A stretch of DNA of 64,000 nt from Hyphomonas sp. GTDB taxonomy: Bacteria; Pseudomonadota; Alphaproteobacteria; Caulobacterales; Hyphomonadaceae. Position numbers and translations under genes: made by a program. Position 1 is the first letter of the stretch. The number at the start of each line of letters is the position of its first letter. Under the pieces are notes generated by a model. That model did not search any database. It had not been told where the DNA came from and saw nothing but the letters and a program-made list of their open reading frames with translations. Below, one piece after another: positions 1 to 8,384 of the stretch. Location of the stretch: contig NZ_PNMA01000011.1 in NCBI RefSeq assembly GCF_013823385.1, positions 42,734-106,733 of the forward strand. The letters are read 5' to 3'.

Positions 1-1
1 G

Positions 2-232
2 GCGACGCTGATGATCGAAGTGCCGGGCCTCCGGGTGCATGATGCCCAGCTGCTGGTGGGCGCGGGGATTTCCTCGCGCGAGGATCTGGCGAACGCGTCT
101 GCCGCGACGATCTTCGAACTTGCCATGGAGTTCCTCCAGACATCTGCCGGCTCGCGTGTCCTGCGGCCGGGGGAAACGCTGGAGGAGGAGGAAGTCGAAG
201 AGTGGATCGAGATGGCGAACGAAACTGCCTGA
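2..232 (+). CDS. DUF4332-like protein, C-terminal part
   Basis: The reading frame is open from the window edge, so the true start is probably outside; an in-frame ATG at 11 is more likely internal. The visible residues (PGLRVHDAQLLVGAGISS, then EDLANAS) look like a helix-hairpin-helix unit of the DUF4332 type, followed by an acidic tail with a run of five Glu. Such domains are thought to bind nucleic acid or act as structural HhH repeats; the role here is unknown. It converges on the oxidoreductase gene, and the two stop codons touch within TGATCA. Confidence 0.5.
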   Translation, partial: ATLMIEVPGLRVHDAQLLVGAGISSREDLANASAATIFELAMEFLQTSAGSRVLRPGETLEEEEVEEWIEMANETA

Positions 233-1213
233 TCAGTTCCCTCGCGCCTTCAGTCCGCCCGCCTCATAGATCGCGTCGATCATCGCCATATTGGCCACGG
301 CGTCCGCGCCGCCTGTCAGGGGCGCGGCCCGGCCCGCAATCACGTCGAGCACATGGGCCAGCTGATAGTCATAGGTCGTTTCTCCGGCTACGGAGTAACG
401 GGTAATTTCTCCGCTGCGCTGGATCGAGATGGAGTTCCCGAAGCTGGGGTGGATCGGGTTCGTGGCGCGCAGGATGCCTTCGCTGCCCTTGATGGCCAGC
501 AACGCCTTGAACTTCTGATCCGGCTTCATGCTGGTTCTGAGCCGGGCGGGAACCCCGCCGGGAAATTCCAGCTCCGCTTCGGTGAGAAGGTCGATACCGG
601 GCGCGCCCTCTTCCATGCGGGCGGAAACAAGGCGCGGCTCGCTGCCGGCAACGGTGCGCAGCCAGTGAAGCGGATAACAGCCAAGGTCCATCAGCGCGCC
701 GCCGCCCAGGTCCGGCCGGTGGCGCAGCTCCTCTGGTGCATAGGGAATTCTCACCGAGAAATCCGCTTTCATCGCGCACAGCCTGCCGATGGCGCCGCAG
801 CGCACCTTTTCCAGAATATCGAGGAACATCGGATGGAAGCGGTAATGAAACGCCTCGATCAGATGCTTGCCCGCCCGCTCTGCTGCCGCGGCCATTCTCC
901 GGGCCTCTTGCGCATTCATCGCGAAGGGCTTTTCACACAATACGTGCTTGCCGGCCTCCAGCGCCGCAATCGACAGATCCGCATGACGGTGCGGGGGTAG
1001 GGCGTTGTAGATCAGGTCGATATCCGGCCGCGTGATCAGCGCTTCATAGCTTTCCACAACTTCCGCAATGCCATGCTTGCCGGCAAAGAGTGCGGCCCTC
1101 CCGCTATCCCGCGCGGCGATCGCTGTGATGCAGCAATCACCCCGCTTTTTTACCTGCGGGATCAGGGCCTTGGGCGCAATTTTCGCTGCGCCGAGAATGC
1201 CGATCCGGATCAT
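233..1213 (-). CDS. Gfo/Idh/MocA family NAD(P)-dependent oxidoreductase
   Basis: A 326-residue protein of normal family length. The N-terminus (MIRIGILGAAKIAPKAL) is a Rossmann dinucleotide-binding segment, and the family EKP motif (LCEKPFA) is near residue 94. A DLGCYPLHWLR stretch in the second domain fits the catalytic helix of the xylose/dihydrodiol dehydrogenase branch. I start at the ATG at 1213 rather than the upstream frame extension because the fold begins there. The substrate is probably a sugar or cyclic polyol, but cannot be named. A near-perfect 29-bp palindrome lies 25 nt upstream, suggesting repression by a dimeric regulator that is not encoded nearby. Confidence 0.88.
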   Translation of the reverse strand: MIRIGILGAAKIAPKALIPQVKKRGDCCITAIAARDSGRAALFAGKHGIAEVVESYEALITRPDIDLIYNALPPHRHADLSIAALEAGKHVLCEKPFAMNAQEARRMAAAAERAGKHLIEAFHYRFHPMFLDILEKVRCGAIGRLCAMKADFSVRIPYAPEELRHRPDLGGGALMDLGCYPLHWLRTVAGSEPRLVSARMEEGAPGIDLLTEAELEFPGGVPARLRTSMKPDQKFKALLAIKGSEGILRATNPIHPSFGNSISIQRSGEITRYSVAGETTYDYQLAHVLDVIAGRAAPLTGGADAVANMAMIDAIYEAGGLKARGN

Positions 1214-1237
1214 GCAGAGGCCCTCCCTCCGGCCATA

Positions 1238-1266
1238 GGTAAACAAACGCGCGCGGTTTGTTTACC
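1238..1266. promoter_or_regulatory. Palindromic operator candidate, TetR-like
   Basis: Two perfect 11-bp arms, GGTAAACAAAC and GTTTGTTTACC, are separated by 7 bp of GC repeat (gcgcgcg). It sits in the divergent gap between the oxidoreductase (start 1213) and the small gene starting at 1399. Symmetry and arm length are like operators of TetR-family repressors; the assignment to that family is inference. Confidence 0.6.
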
Positions 1267-1398
1267 CCGGCCTAACGCTGCTTAACCCCTTTCTTGATAA
1301 GTGACCCAAAAAGATTCACCCGATTCAGAAATCGGAAACCACACCTCGCGTTTAGTGCGGGCTCCACGGGGCCGTTGGATCTTAGGAGTGCCTTCGCC

Positions 1399-1824
1399 AT
1401 GATAAATGATCTCATAGCGCACATCGCTAACACCAATGGTCTCGAGGAATCCCTCGCCCGCAAGGCGCTGGGCATCCTGCTCAATGGCGCTGACCGTCAA
1501 GGTGCGCCGCTGGCCGCTGTCACCTTCCGCACCGTTCCGGGCGCGCGCGCCCTTGCCGCCTCGGCCGGCGCTGAAATCGGCGCGCCCACCGGTGAAATTG
1601 CCCGCCTGATCGAGCTCACCCCCGGCGGCCGGCGCCGGGTTGTCGAGCATATGTTCGGCGCGCTGCGCACGGCTGGCATCGATCACGAAACCATGGGCCG
1701 TCTCCTGCCGTCCATCGGCAGCTGGATGCACGATGTCTGCGGGATTGAAGGGCTGGGCCAGCTTGGCGCCCTGATTGCGTATGACGCCGAGACGGCAGCG
1801 GCGGCTGCTGCCCGCGCAGCCTGA
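1399..1824 (+). CDS. Hypothetical protein, 141 aa
   Basis: I do not recognise the family. The protein is helical by appearance, without signal peptide or membrane segment; the C-terminus is Ala-rich. It begins MINDLIAHIANTNG and has a Gly/Arg patch (TPGGRRRV) in the middle; the overall look is faintly like the DUF937/DUF2780 group of small soluble proteins, which I cannot confirm. The ATG at 1399 is chosen because TAGGAGTG lies 10 nt upstream; the frame is open further upstream to 1294 but that part is Arg-rich and poorly gene-like. The next small gene follows after 86 bp on the same strand. Confidence 0.7.
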   Translation: MINDLIAHIANTNGLEESLARKALGILLNGADRQGAPLAAVTFRTVPGARALAASAGAEIGAPTGEIARLIELTPGGRRRVVEHMFGALRTAGIDHETMGRLLPSIGSWMHDVCGIEGLGQLGALIAYDAETAAAAAARAA

Positions 1825-1910
1825 CGCACGGGCGAGGCTTTTCAAGCCTCTCCAAGCCCGCTAGAGCCCCTCGTCAGAACTGACGCACGGACTGACAGGG
1901 GCCCGCCATC

Positions 1911-2189
1911 ATGACGATTGAAAGCCTTCACGCGGATGAAGCCATCGCCGTTCGCCTCATGCAGGCGATCCGCGCCGATGCAGAAGCCGCCTGCGCGCCG
2001 GACGCTCTGGATCTGGTGTCGGTAACGCTTGATCTTTCCGCCACCGCTGAAGCGCCCGGCGCCCTCGTCTATACGCCCCGGATTGACCGCAAGACGCGCA
2101 CCATTCTCTTCACGAGCGGGTCTGCCGCCGGCCCGGCAGGCGCCGTGATGACCGCCACGGTCGTCTACCGCATCCGCCCGGCGGGCTGA
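1911..2189 (+). CDS. Hypothetical protein, 92 aa
   Basis: A small protein of unknown family. The second half alternates hydrophobic and charged residues (GALVYTPRIDRKTRTILFTSGSA, shown in part: RTILFTSGSA), suggesting beta strands, and could be one half of a hotdog-like sheet; this is a guess. There is no signal peptide. It lies 86 bp after the 141-aa unknown gene on the same strand and may be cotranscribed with it. It converges on the RND pump gene with only 20 bp between stop codons. Confidence 0.6.
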   Translation: MTIESLHADEAIAVRLMQAIRADAEAACAPDALDLVSVTLDLSATAEAPGALVYTPRIDRKTRTILFTSGSAAGPAGAVMTATVVYRIRPAG

Positions 2190-2209
2190 AAGCTGGCTGA
2201 CCGGCCGGA

Positions 2210-5200
2210 TTATTCTGCGGCCGGCAGAATTTCCTTGGACGGTTTTCCATCCTCATTGGCAGCGACACTGCCCGATGGGGGCGGCGTGCGATTTCCGCCC
2301 CTGCGGGCCCGCAGCCAGCTCAGCAGCTTGCGCACATAGGGTTTCAGCCAGTTGATGACCTGGCGTGCCCGGCGCTTCATCCGGTAGGGCACCAGAAGCC
2401 AGGTTGGCGTGACCAGCAGGATCATCATGGTGGAGAAGGCAAGGCCAAACACCACGGCGGTTGCCAGCTGAACCCACCATTCAGAGGTCGCCCCGCCGAA
2501 ATTGATCGCCCCTTCGGAGAAGACCACCGTCATCTGCAGCACCATGGGCAGCAGACCGCAGACGGTTGTGCCGGTGGTGAGAAGGATGGGGCGGATACGC
2601 TGGGCTGCGGTTGCCAGGGCGGCTTCCTCAGGGGGGCGCCCATCCGAAAGCAGGCGGTTGAAGGTGTCGATGAGCACGATATTGTTGTTCACGACGATAC
2701 CGGCCAGCGCCACGATGCCGGTTCCGATCATCAGGATGCTGACATAGGGCAATACGAGGTTGATGCCCACCAGCACCCCGGCCGTGGAGATGATCACGGC
2801 AGTCAGGGTCAGGATCACCTGCCAGAAGTTGTTGTACTGCCAGAGCAGGATCACGGCCATCATGAAGAGGGCAGCCGCCGCAGCCCCGCTGAAGAAGGCG
2901 GCGGCATCTGCGGAGTCCTCGTCGGCGCCCTCAAAGCGCACCTCGACCCCGGCAGGCATGTCCTGCGCGTCGATCCATTGCTTGAGCTCCGCCACGATGG
3001 CGGCGCCCGCGCCCTGTTCCGTTGCGTTGCCGCGTACGGAAATCACGCGCTTGCCATCCCGGCGTTCAATCGTGCTGACGCGCGGGGCAGGCTCGCGGTC
3101 AACAAACAGCGACAGCGGCACATTCCCCTGCGGGGTTGCGATCCGCAGGCTATCGAGCGCGGAGGCAGACCGGGCATCTTCCGGGAAGCGTACACGGATA
3201 TCGATTTCATCATTGGAATCGTCCGGGCGGTAGCGGCCCACAAGAATACCGTTGGTGACAAGCTGCACCGCCGCGCCCACCTGGGCAACGTCCACCCCGA
3301 ACTTGCCGGCTTCGGACCGGTCGACCGTCAGTTGGTATTCGACGCCCGGCAGCGGCCGGGAATCGTCGACCTCGCGCACATCCTCGCGCGCTTCGAGCCA
3401 TCCCCGGATCATGTCCGCAGCCTGATGAAGCTCGCCATTGTCAAAGCCGAGCAGGGCAACCTGGATATCCTTGCCGCCGGGCGGGCCTTGTTCGCGCGGG
3501 CTGATCTGGAAGCGCAGAGCCGGAACATTGGAGAGACGCTCGCGCACCCGTTCCAGCGTCACGCGGCCGTTATAGGGGCCGTCAGCGGTCGTCTTCAGAT
3601 CCATCAGGATCTGGCCAATCGTATCGGCCGGCATGCCGCCAGAGGCGTTCATGTTGACCCCGTTGCTGCCGGATGCGCCTGCGCGCGTCGACAGCGCCGT
3701 GATCCCGTCAAGGTCAGCGATGGCCGCTTCGGCGCGTTTCACCAGTTCAGCCTGCTCAGCTGCGGACAGCGCGCCCTGCGCCTGCACGAACACATAGGCC
3801 TGTTCCGGTTCGATATCGAGGAAGAGTTCGGATTTGTGCTGCGCTGAGCCAAACCACATGAAGATCAGAATGACGAGCCCGAAAGCCGCGCCCGTCGTCA
3901 GCAGGGGCCGGCGGATCGTTTCGCTGACCACGCGCACATAGGCGCCCAGCCAGCCTTTCGCCTTGCGCGGATCTGCGTCTGCTGCCAGAGCGGCGAGGTC
4001 TTCATCGGTGCCGCCGGGACGGGCGCCAAAGGTTGCCCCCATCACCGGCAGGAAGATCAGCGCGGAAATCAGCGAAGCCGTCAGCACGAAGATCAGGGTG
4101 ATCGGCAGGTAGGCCATGAACTTGCCGGGCATCGAGTTCCAGAAGAGGAACGGCACGAACGCGGCCAGCGTCGTCAGCGCCGAGCTGACGATTGGCCAGA
4201 ACATCCGCTTGCCCGCCAGGGCATAGGCTTCCTGCTTGTTGAGGCCCTCGGCCATCTTCCGGTCAGCATATTCGGTGACGATAATGCCGCCATCCACCAG
4301 CATACCCACCGCGATCACCAGGCCGAACATCACCATCATGTTGATCGTGAAGCCGAACGCGCCGAGCAGCAGGAACGCCATCACGAAGGTCGCCGGGATC
4401 GAGATCCCTACCAGCGCGGCCGAGCGCAGGCCGAGCGCGGCCACAACAATGATCATCACCAGCAGGATGGCCGTCATGATCGAGCTTTGCAGCTGGCCCA
4501 GCTGTGTGCCGATCATCTCGGACGTATCTGAGGTCACAACCGCCTGCACTGTCGGCGGCCAGGATTGCTGCTCGATGGCCACCGCTTCGCGCACGAAATT
4601 GGCCGTATCAAGAATGTTCGCGCCGCTGCGCTTGACCACTTCGATCAGGAGGGCGTTTTCGCCATTGAAGGTGGCAAAGCCGGTCGGATCCTTGAAAGTG
4701 CGGCGCACATCGGCCACGTCGCCAAGCGTCACGACCGCATTTTCGGTCTGCTTGACTGGCAGGGAGAGCGCGTCGGCGCCGGTGCGGATTATGCCGGGCA
4801 CCTTCACGGCAAAGCTGCCCTGGCCGGTCTCGATGGAGCCTGCCGCCACAAGCCGGTTGTTGGCTGAGACGACCGCCATGATCTCCTGATAGGAAATATT
4901 GTAGGTTTCCAGCTTCACCGGATCGACGACGATCTCCAGCAGTTCCTCGCGCTTGCCCAGCACGCGGGCTTCCAGGATCGTGCCGTTGCTTTCCAACCGG
5001 TCCTTGAGATTGTCGGCAATCCGGGCGAGGCCGCGCTCAGGCGCGTCGCCATAAAGGTTCACCACCAGCACAGGGAATTGCGCCGCATTGAACTCGGTGA
5101 CAATCGGCTCGCGGGCGTCATCGGGGAAATAGCGTTTCGCCATATCCACCTTGTCTTTGACGTCGAGCACAGCCTGATTGATGTCCGCGTCGATCTCGAA

Positions 5201-5485
5201 CTCCAGCACCAGCTGGGCAGCGCCCTCGGTGCCGTATGAGTTGAAGGTCTTCAGGCCCTCAAGCGACTGGATCTCCTGCTCGATCGGGCGCACCAGAAGG
5301 CGCTCGGCGTCTTCGGGCGTCACGCCGGCGAGCGGCACGGTGATGGCCACGAAGGGGATCGGAATATCCGGGTCCGCTTCCTTGGGCATGTTGATATAGG
5401 TCGCCGTACCCGCAATCAGCACGCAGACCAGGATGGTAAGGATCATCCGGGTCCGGCCGATTGCCCAATCGACAATACCGGTCAT
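2210..5485 (-). CDS. RND efflux transporter, inner-membrane subunit (HAE1/AcrB type)
   Basis: The 1091-residue protein has the full RND layout: an N-terminal transmembrane helix (TRMILTILVCVLIAG), a large periplasmic loop, a block of helices around residues 330-480, a second periplasmic loop and a second helix block near 850-1040. It drives proton-coupled export of drugs or other amphiphiles across the envelope with an adaptor and an outer-membrane channel. The proton-relay segment in TM4 reads GMLVDGGIIV near residue 397, with one Asp where AcrB has two, and TM10 has NNN where AcrB carries Lys. Its start codon overlaps the adaptor stop by 4 bp (ATGA), so the two are translationally coupled. 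No TolC-like gene is adjacent. An inverted repeat CCGGCCG/CGGCCGG spans the stop region. Confidence 0.93.
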   Translation of the reverse strand: MTGIVDWAIGRTRMILTILVCVLIAGTATYINMPKEADPDIPIPFVAITVPLAGVTPEDAERLLVRPIEQEIQSLEGLKTFNSYGTEGAAQLVLEFEIDADINQAVLDVKDKVDMAKRYFPDDAREPIVTEFNAAQFPVLVVNLYGDAPERGLARIADNLKDRLESNGTILEARVLGKREELLEIVVDPVKLETYNISYQEIMAVVSANNRLVAAGSIETGQGSFAVKVPGIIRTGADALSLPVKQTENAVVTLGDVADVRRTFKDPTGFATFNGENALLIEVVKRSGANILDTANFVREAVAIEQQSWPPTVQAVVTSDTSEMIGTQLGQLQSSIMTAILLVMIIVVAALGLRSAALVGISIPATFVMAFLLLGAFGFTINMMVMFGLVIAVGMLVDGGIIVTEYADRKMAEGLNKQEAYALAGKRMFWPIVSSALTTLAAFVPFLFWNSMPGKFMAYLPITLIFVLTASLISALIFLPVMGATFGARPGGTDEDLAALAADADPRKAKGWLGAYVRVVSETIRRPLLTTGAAFGLVILIFMWFGSAQHKSELFLDIEPEQAYVFVQAQGALSAAEQAELVKRAEAAIADLDGITALSTRAGASGSNGVNMNASGGMPADTIGQILMDLKTTADGPYNGRVTLERVRERLSNVPALRFQISPREQGPPGGKDIQVALLGFDNGELHQAADMIRGWLEAREDVREVDDSRPLPGVEYQLTVDRSEAGKFGVDVAQVGAAVQLVTNGILVGRYRPDDSNDEIDIRVRFPEDARSASALDSLRIATPQGNVPLSLFVDREPAPRVSTIERRDGKRVISVRGNATEQGAGAAIVAELKQWIDAQDMPAGVEVRFEGADEDSADAAAFFSGAAAAALFMMAVILLWQYNNFWQVILTLTAVIISTAGVLVGINLVLPYVSILMIGTGIVALAGIVVNNNIVLIDTFNRLLSDGRPPEEAALATAAQRIRPILLTTGTTVCGLLPMVLQMTVVFSEGAINFGGATSEWWVQLATAVVFGLAFSTMMILLVTPTWLLVPYRMKRRARQVINWLKPYVRKLLSWLRARRGGNRTPPPSGSVAANEDGKPSKEILPAAE

Positions 5486-6558
5486 TTTCCGGCTCCATCG
5501 GCGGCGACCGGTTTGATCGTCACGCCGTCATTGAGATAATCCTGGCCCATCGCAATCAGCCGCACGCGGTCAGGCAGGCCGGTCACCCAGGCGCCTTCGC
5601 TCGTTTCGTCGATGATGCGCACCGCCGCAAACGCGACTGTGTTGTTCTCGGTCACATAACGCGCGCCCAGCTGGCCGCCATCAGACAGGGTAAGAAGCGA
5701 GGGCTTGATCAGCGTTGCGTCCGTCTCGCCGGCGGGAATGGACATCGATGCCGTGATGCCGGCTGCCACCAGCGCGTCGCCGGTATCCAGCTCGGCTTCA
5801 ATCGGGAAGGTGCGGGTCTGTTCGTTTGCCGTGCGCGCTACAAAGCGCAGCTTGGCTGGGAACTTGCGGCCGTCAGCCAGCACCACTTCGGCTGCCATGC
5901 CCGTCTGCAACAGGCCGGCCTGCGCTTCGGTCACTTCTGCCGCCACGATCACCGGATCAAGATCGACCAGAAGTCCGCAGGCGCCGCCCGGAGAAAGATA
6001 ATCGCCCGCTTCCGCCATGCGGCGTTCGAAGACGCCATCAAACGGCGCGCGGATCTGCGTGCGGGAAAGTTCCACCTTGGCCGAGTTCACAGCCGCTTCA
6101 GCCGCGTCAAGGCTGGCCTTGGCCGAGGCCTCGCGGTTTGCCGGCGTCAGGCCCTTCTCGGCAAGCTTCACGGCAGCTTCATACTCCACCAGCGCAGAGT
6201 CGCGGGCCGCTTCGGCTTCTTTCACCCGGGCGCTGCGCGCCTCCACTTCCAGCCCGCAGAGCAGCGTACCGGCCTTGACGAACGTGCCTTCGCGTACCGG
6301 CGTTGAGATCACCGTGCCGGAGGTTCCCGCCTTCAGCGTCACCGATTTGTCCGGCGCCGTGCGCCCCTTGGCGGCAATCCGGATCGTATGCCGCTGGCTT
6401 TGCGCCTCGGTGACGAGGGCCTGGGGCACATCGGAACGGGTGGAGGCTTCGGCCGCGGGTTTCTCCGTGCTGATACTTCCCCGCACCATGCTGCGAAGTC
6501 CGAAGTAGGCGACAATAGCCGCCAGAATGATGGCGGCGATCAGGACGGAACGGTTCAC
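5482..6558 (-). CDS. RND efflux periplasmic adaptor (membrane fusion protein)
   Basis: A 358-residue HlyD/AcrA-type adaptor. A single N-terminal membrane anchor (SVLIAAIILAAIVAYFGL) is followed by a lipoyl/barrel-sandwich half, a helical hairpin rich in Ala and Glu (EAEAARDSALVEYEAAVKLA, in part), the second lipoyl half (RTQIRAPFDGVFERR) and a beta-barrel. It bridges the RND pump to an outer-membrane channel. I start at the GTG at 6558 (VNRSVLIAA) because AGGAAAG precedes it at the right distance and the anchor begins there; the upstream frame extension lacks family character. First gene of a two-gene operon with a recognisable promoter upstream. Confidence 0.9.
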   Translation of the reverse strand: MNRSVLIAAIILAAIVAYFGLRSMVRGSISTEKPAAEASTRSDVPQALVTEAQSQRHTIRIAAKGRTAPDKSVTLKAGTSGTVISTPVREGTFVKAGTLLCGLEVEARSARVKEAEAARDSALVEYEAAVKLAEKGLTPANREASAKASLDAAEAAVNSAKVELSRTQIRAPFDGVFERRMAEAGDYLSPGGACGLLVDLDPVIVAAEVTEAQAGLLQTGMAAEVVLADGRKFPAKLRFVARTANEQTRTFPIEAELDTGDALVAAGITASMSIPAGETDATLIKPSLLTLSDGGQLGARYVTENNTVAFAAVRIIDETSEGAWVTGLPDRVRLIAMGQDYLNDGVTIKPVAADGAGK

Positions 6559-6589
6559 TTTGCGGGTCTTTCCTGGGAGGACGGGCGGT

Positions 6590-6618
6590 AAAATAGGGCA
6601 TCCTGACGCAAGAGTCAG
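6590..6618 (-). promoter_or_regulatory. Sigma-70-like promoter of the RND operon
   Basis: On the minus strand CTGACT (6613-6618) and TATTTT (6590-6595) are separated by exactly 17 bp, giving a near-consensus -35/-10 pair about 35 nt before the GTG start. A short inverted repeat, CCTGAC-N6-GTCAGG (6602-6619), covers the -35 box, a position suited to repressor binding. Confidence 0.5.
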
Positions 6619-6622
6619 GGTT

Positions 6623-6645
6623 TGTGCTAAAAGATTTCTAGCACA
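6623..6645. promoter_or_regulatory. Palindromic operator candidate upstream of RND operon
   Basis: TGTGCTA-N9-TAGCACA forms a 23-bp dyad ending 4 bp before the -35 box of the RND promoter. No T-run follows it, so it is not a typical terminator of the amidase gene. It is a likely binding site for a dimeric regulator of the efflux pump; the regulator is not in this window. Confidence 0.5.
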
Positions 6646-6721
6646 CGACCGGTTTCCAGCCTGCAAAGGACTGGACCACTTTGGTTAATTGCTTGATCTG
6701 CCTGATTAATTCTTGCGAATA

Positions 6722-8221
6722 TTACAGAGCGGTGACAGGCGGTTTCCGCCCAGCCCAGGGCCGGGCGGCCTCCAGTTCCAGCGCCAGTTCGAACATCAGC
6801 CGGTCATCGCCCCGCCGTCCGGAGAACATTGCCCCGATGGGCAGGCCCGACGGCGACCAGGAAAGCGGCACACTCATCGAGGCGGCGCCCGCCACATTCA
6901 TCGGCGAGGTGTAGGCAACGAAGCTCAGCACGCTGTCCATCACCGCGTCAAAGTCCCTGTCCGGGGCCTGCTCCCCGATGGCCACGGCCGGGCTTCCCGT
7001 TACCGGGGTCAGCAGAATGTCGAGATCATTGAAGAAGCTGTGATACTCTTCCTCGAAGGCCAGCAGATAGCCGATGATGCCCGGCAGGTCGTCCATCCGG
7101 CTGGCCGCCATGTTTGCCAGGCCCAGAGTCCAGGGTTCCAGAATGTCCGGGCTGATCGGCTTGCCGGAATAGGCGCTGACCTGACGCGCAAACTCTCCGG
7201 CACCTGCAGCCCAGTACATGATGAACGCGTCGGTGAATTTCGGCCCGTCCATCGGGAGGGTATAATCGATCACGGTATGGCCAAGCTCGCGGCAAAGCTG
7301 CGCGACATCCTCGATTGCGGCGCGCGTATCGGGATGCAGCATTGTTCCACCAATCGGTTCGGGCGCAAAGCCTATCTTCAGGCGCCGGGTCAGGGGCTGG
7401 ATTTCTCCGAGCGCGGGATACGCTCCGCCGGGCACTTCCGCCGCGCGGAAAAGCTCAATGGAATCCCGTGCACTGATGGTTACGGCATGGTTCACCGAAA
7501 TCTGAAGCGGCGGCGGCGCCGCGCCGGGCTCCGTATAGGGCAGGCGGTCGCGCGAAGGTTTCATCCCGAACACGCCGCAGGTGGATGCGGGTATACGGAT
7601 GGACCCGCCCCCGTCGCTGGCATGGGCAAAGGGCACAACGCCGGCCGCGACCAGCGCGGCGGCGCCGCCGGATGATCCGCCTGGTATGCGGGAGACATCC
7701 CAGGGATTGCGGGTCGGGCCATTAGCCAGAGACTCTGTGGAGGAAATCAGGCCCGCTTCCGGCGTTGCCGATTTGCCCAGCGATACAATGCCCGCCCGCC
7801 GCCATCTGGCGGCAAATACATTGTCTGCGGTTGCCATATGCCCCTCAAGGCCCCGGCAGCCTCTCAGCGTCGGCGCGCCCCGCCAGTCGATCAGATCCTT
7901 GATGAAGCTCGGCACGCCCGCAAACGGCCCGGCCAGCACCCCGCCGGCATCAGCGCGCGCAATCTCGAAGGTCTCGGTCACGATGCCGTTGATCTGTCCT
8001 TCAACGGCCCGCGCCCGCGTGATCGCCGCCTCCACTTCTGCCAGAGCCGTCGTCTCTCCCGAAGCGATGGCGGCCGCGATGGCGACCCCGTCCCGGAAGC
8101 CGGCGGGCGCCGCCGCGATGTCCGGCTTGGAGGCAGTGTCTGTCGCCCTTGGCGAGCAGGCGGCGAGGGCCAGCGTGGCGGCGCCCCCGGCAAGGGCGGC
8201 GCGGCGTGTCAGTCGTGTCAT
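6722..8221 (-). CDS. Exported amidase-signature family hydrolase
   Basis: A 499-residue amidase-signature enzyme. The Ser-cisSer-Lys triad is visible: Lys in FIKDL near residue 105, the cis-Ser in GGSSGGAAALVAAG near 180 and the following DGGGSIRIPAS block. The N-terminus MTRLTRRAALAGGAATLALAAC combines a twin-arginine signal with a lipobox (LAAC), so it is probably a Tat-exported lipoprotein. Members hydrolyse amide bonds of small molecules, peptides or acyl amides; the substrate is unknown. The start at 8221 is set by the signal peptide and an AAGGAA upstream; a long upstream frame extension is discarded. The RND operon lies downstream on the same strand with its own promoter. Confidence 0.9.
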   Translation of the reverse strand: MTRLTRRAALAGGAATLALAACSPRATDTASKPDIAAAPAGFRDGVAIAAAIASGETTALAEVEAAITRARAVEGQINGIVTETFEIARADAGGVLAGPFAGVPSFIKDLIDWRGAPTLRGCRGLEGHMATADNVFAARWRRAGIVSLGKSATPEAGLISSTESLANGPTRNPWDVSRIPGGSSGGAAALVAAGVVPFAHASDGGGSIRIPASTCGVFGMKPSRDRLPYTEPGAAPPPLQISVNHAVTISARDSIELFRAAEVPGGAYPALGEIQPLTRRLKIGFAPEPIGGTMLHPDTRAAIEDVAQLCRELGHTVIDYTLPMDGPKFTDAFIMYWAAGAGEFARQVSAYSGKPISPDILEPWTLGLANMAASRMDDLPGIIGYLLAFEEEYHSFFNDLDILLTPVTGSPAVAIGEQAPDRDFDAVMDSVLSFVAYTSPMNVAGAASMSVPLSWSPSGLPIGAMFSGRRGDDRLMFELALELEAARPWAGRKPPVTAL

Positions 8222-8384
8222 GTAAGGAAAGCTCCCGGTCCCATGCAGTCTCTGCAATTCATCGGCGCCCATGGTGGCGGCCAAGCGCGCCCGGCGCAAG
8301 CCCCGCCGGGCGTGACCTTGACACTGGCCGCGCCTATCCTTTTGCGGGTATGGCTCCTGCCAAGCCCGGAAAGGATCCCTCCTG

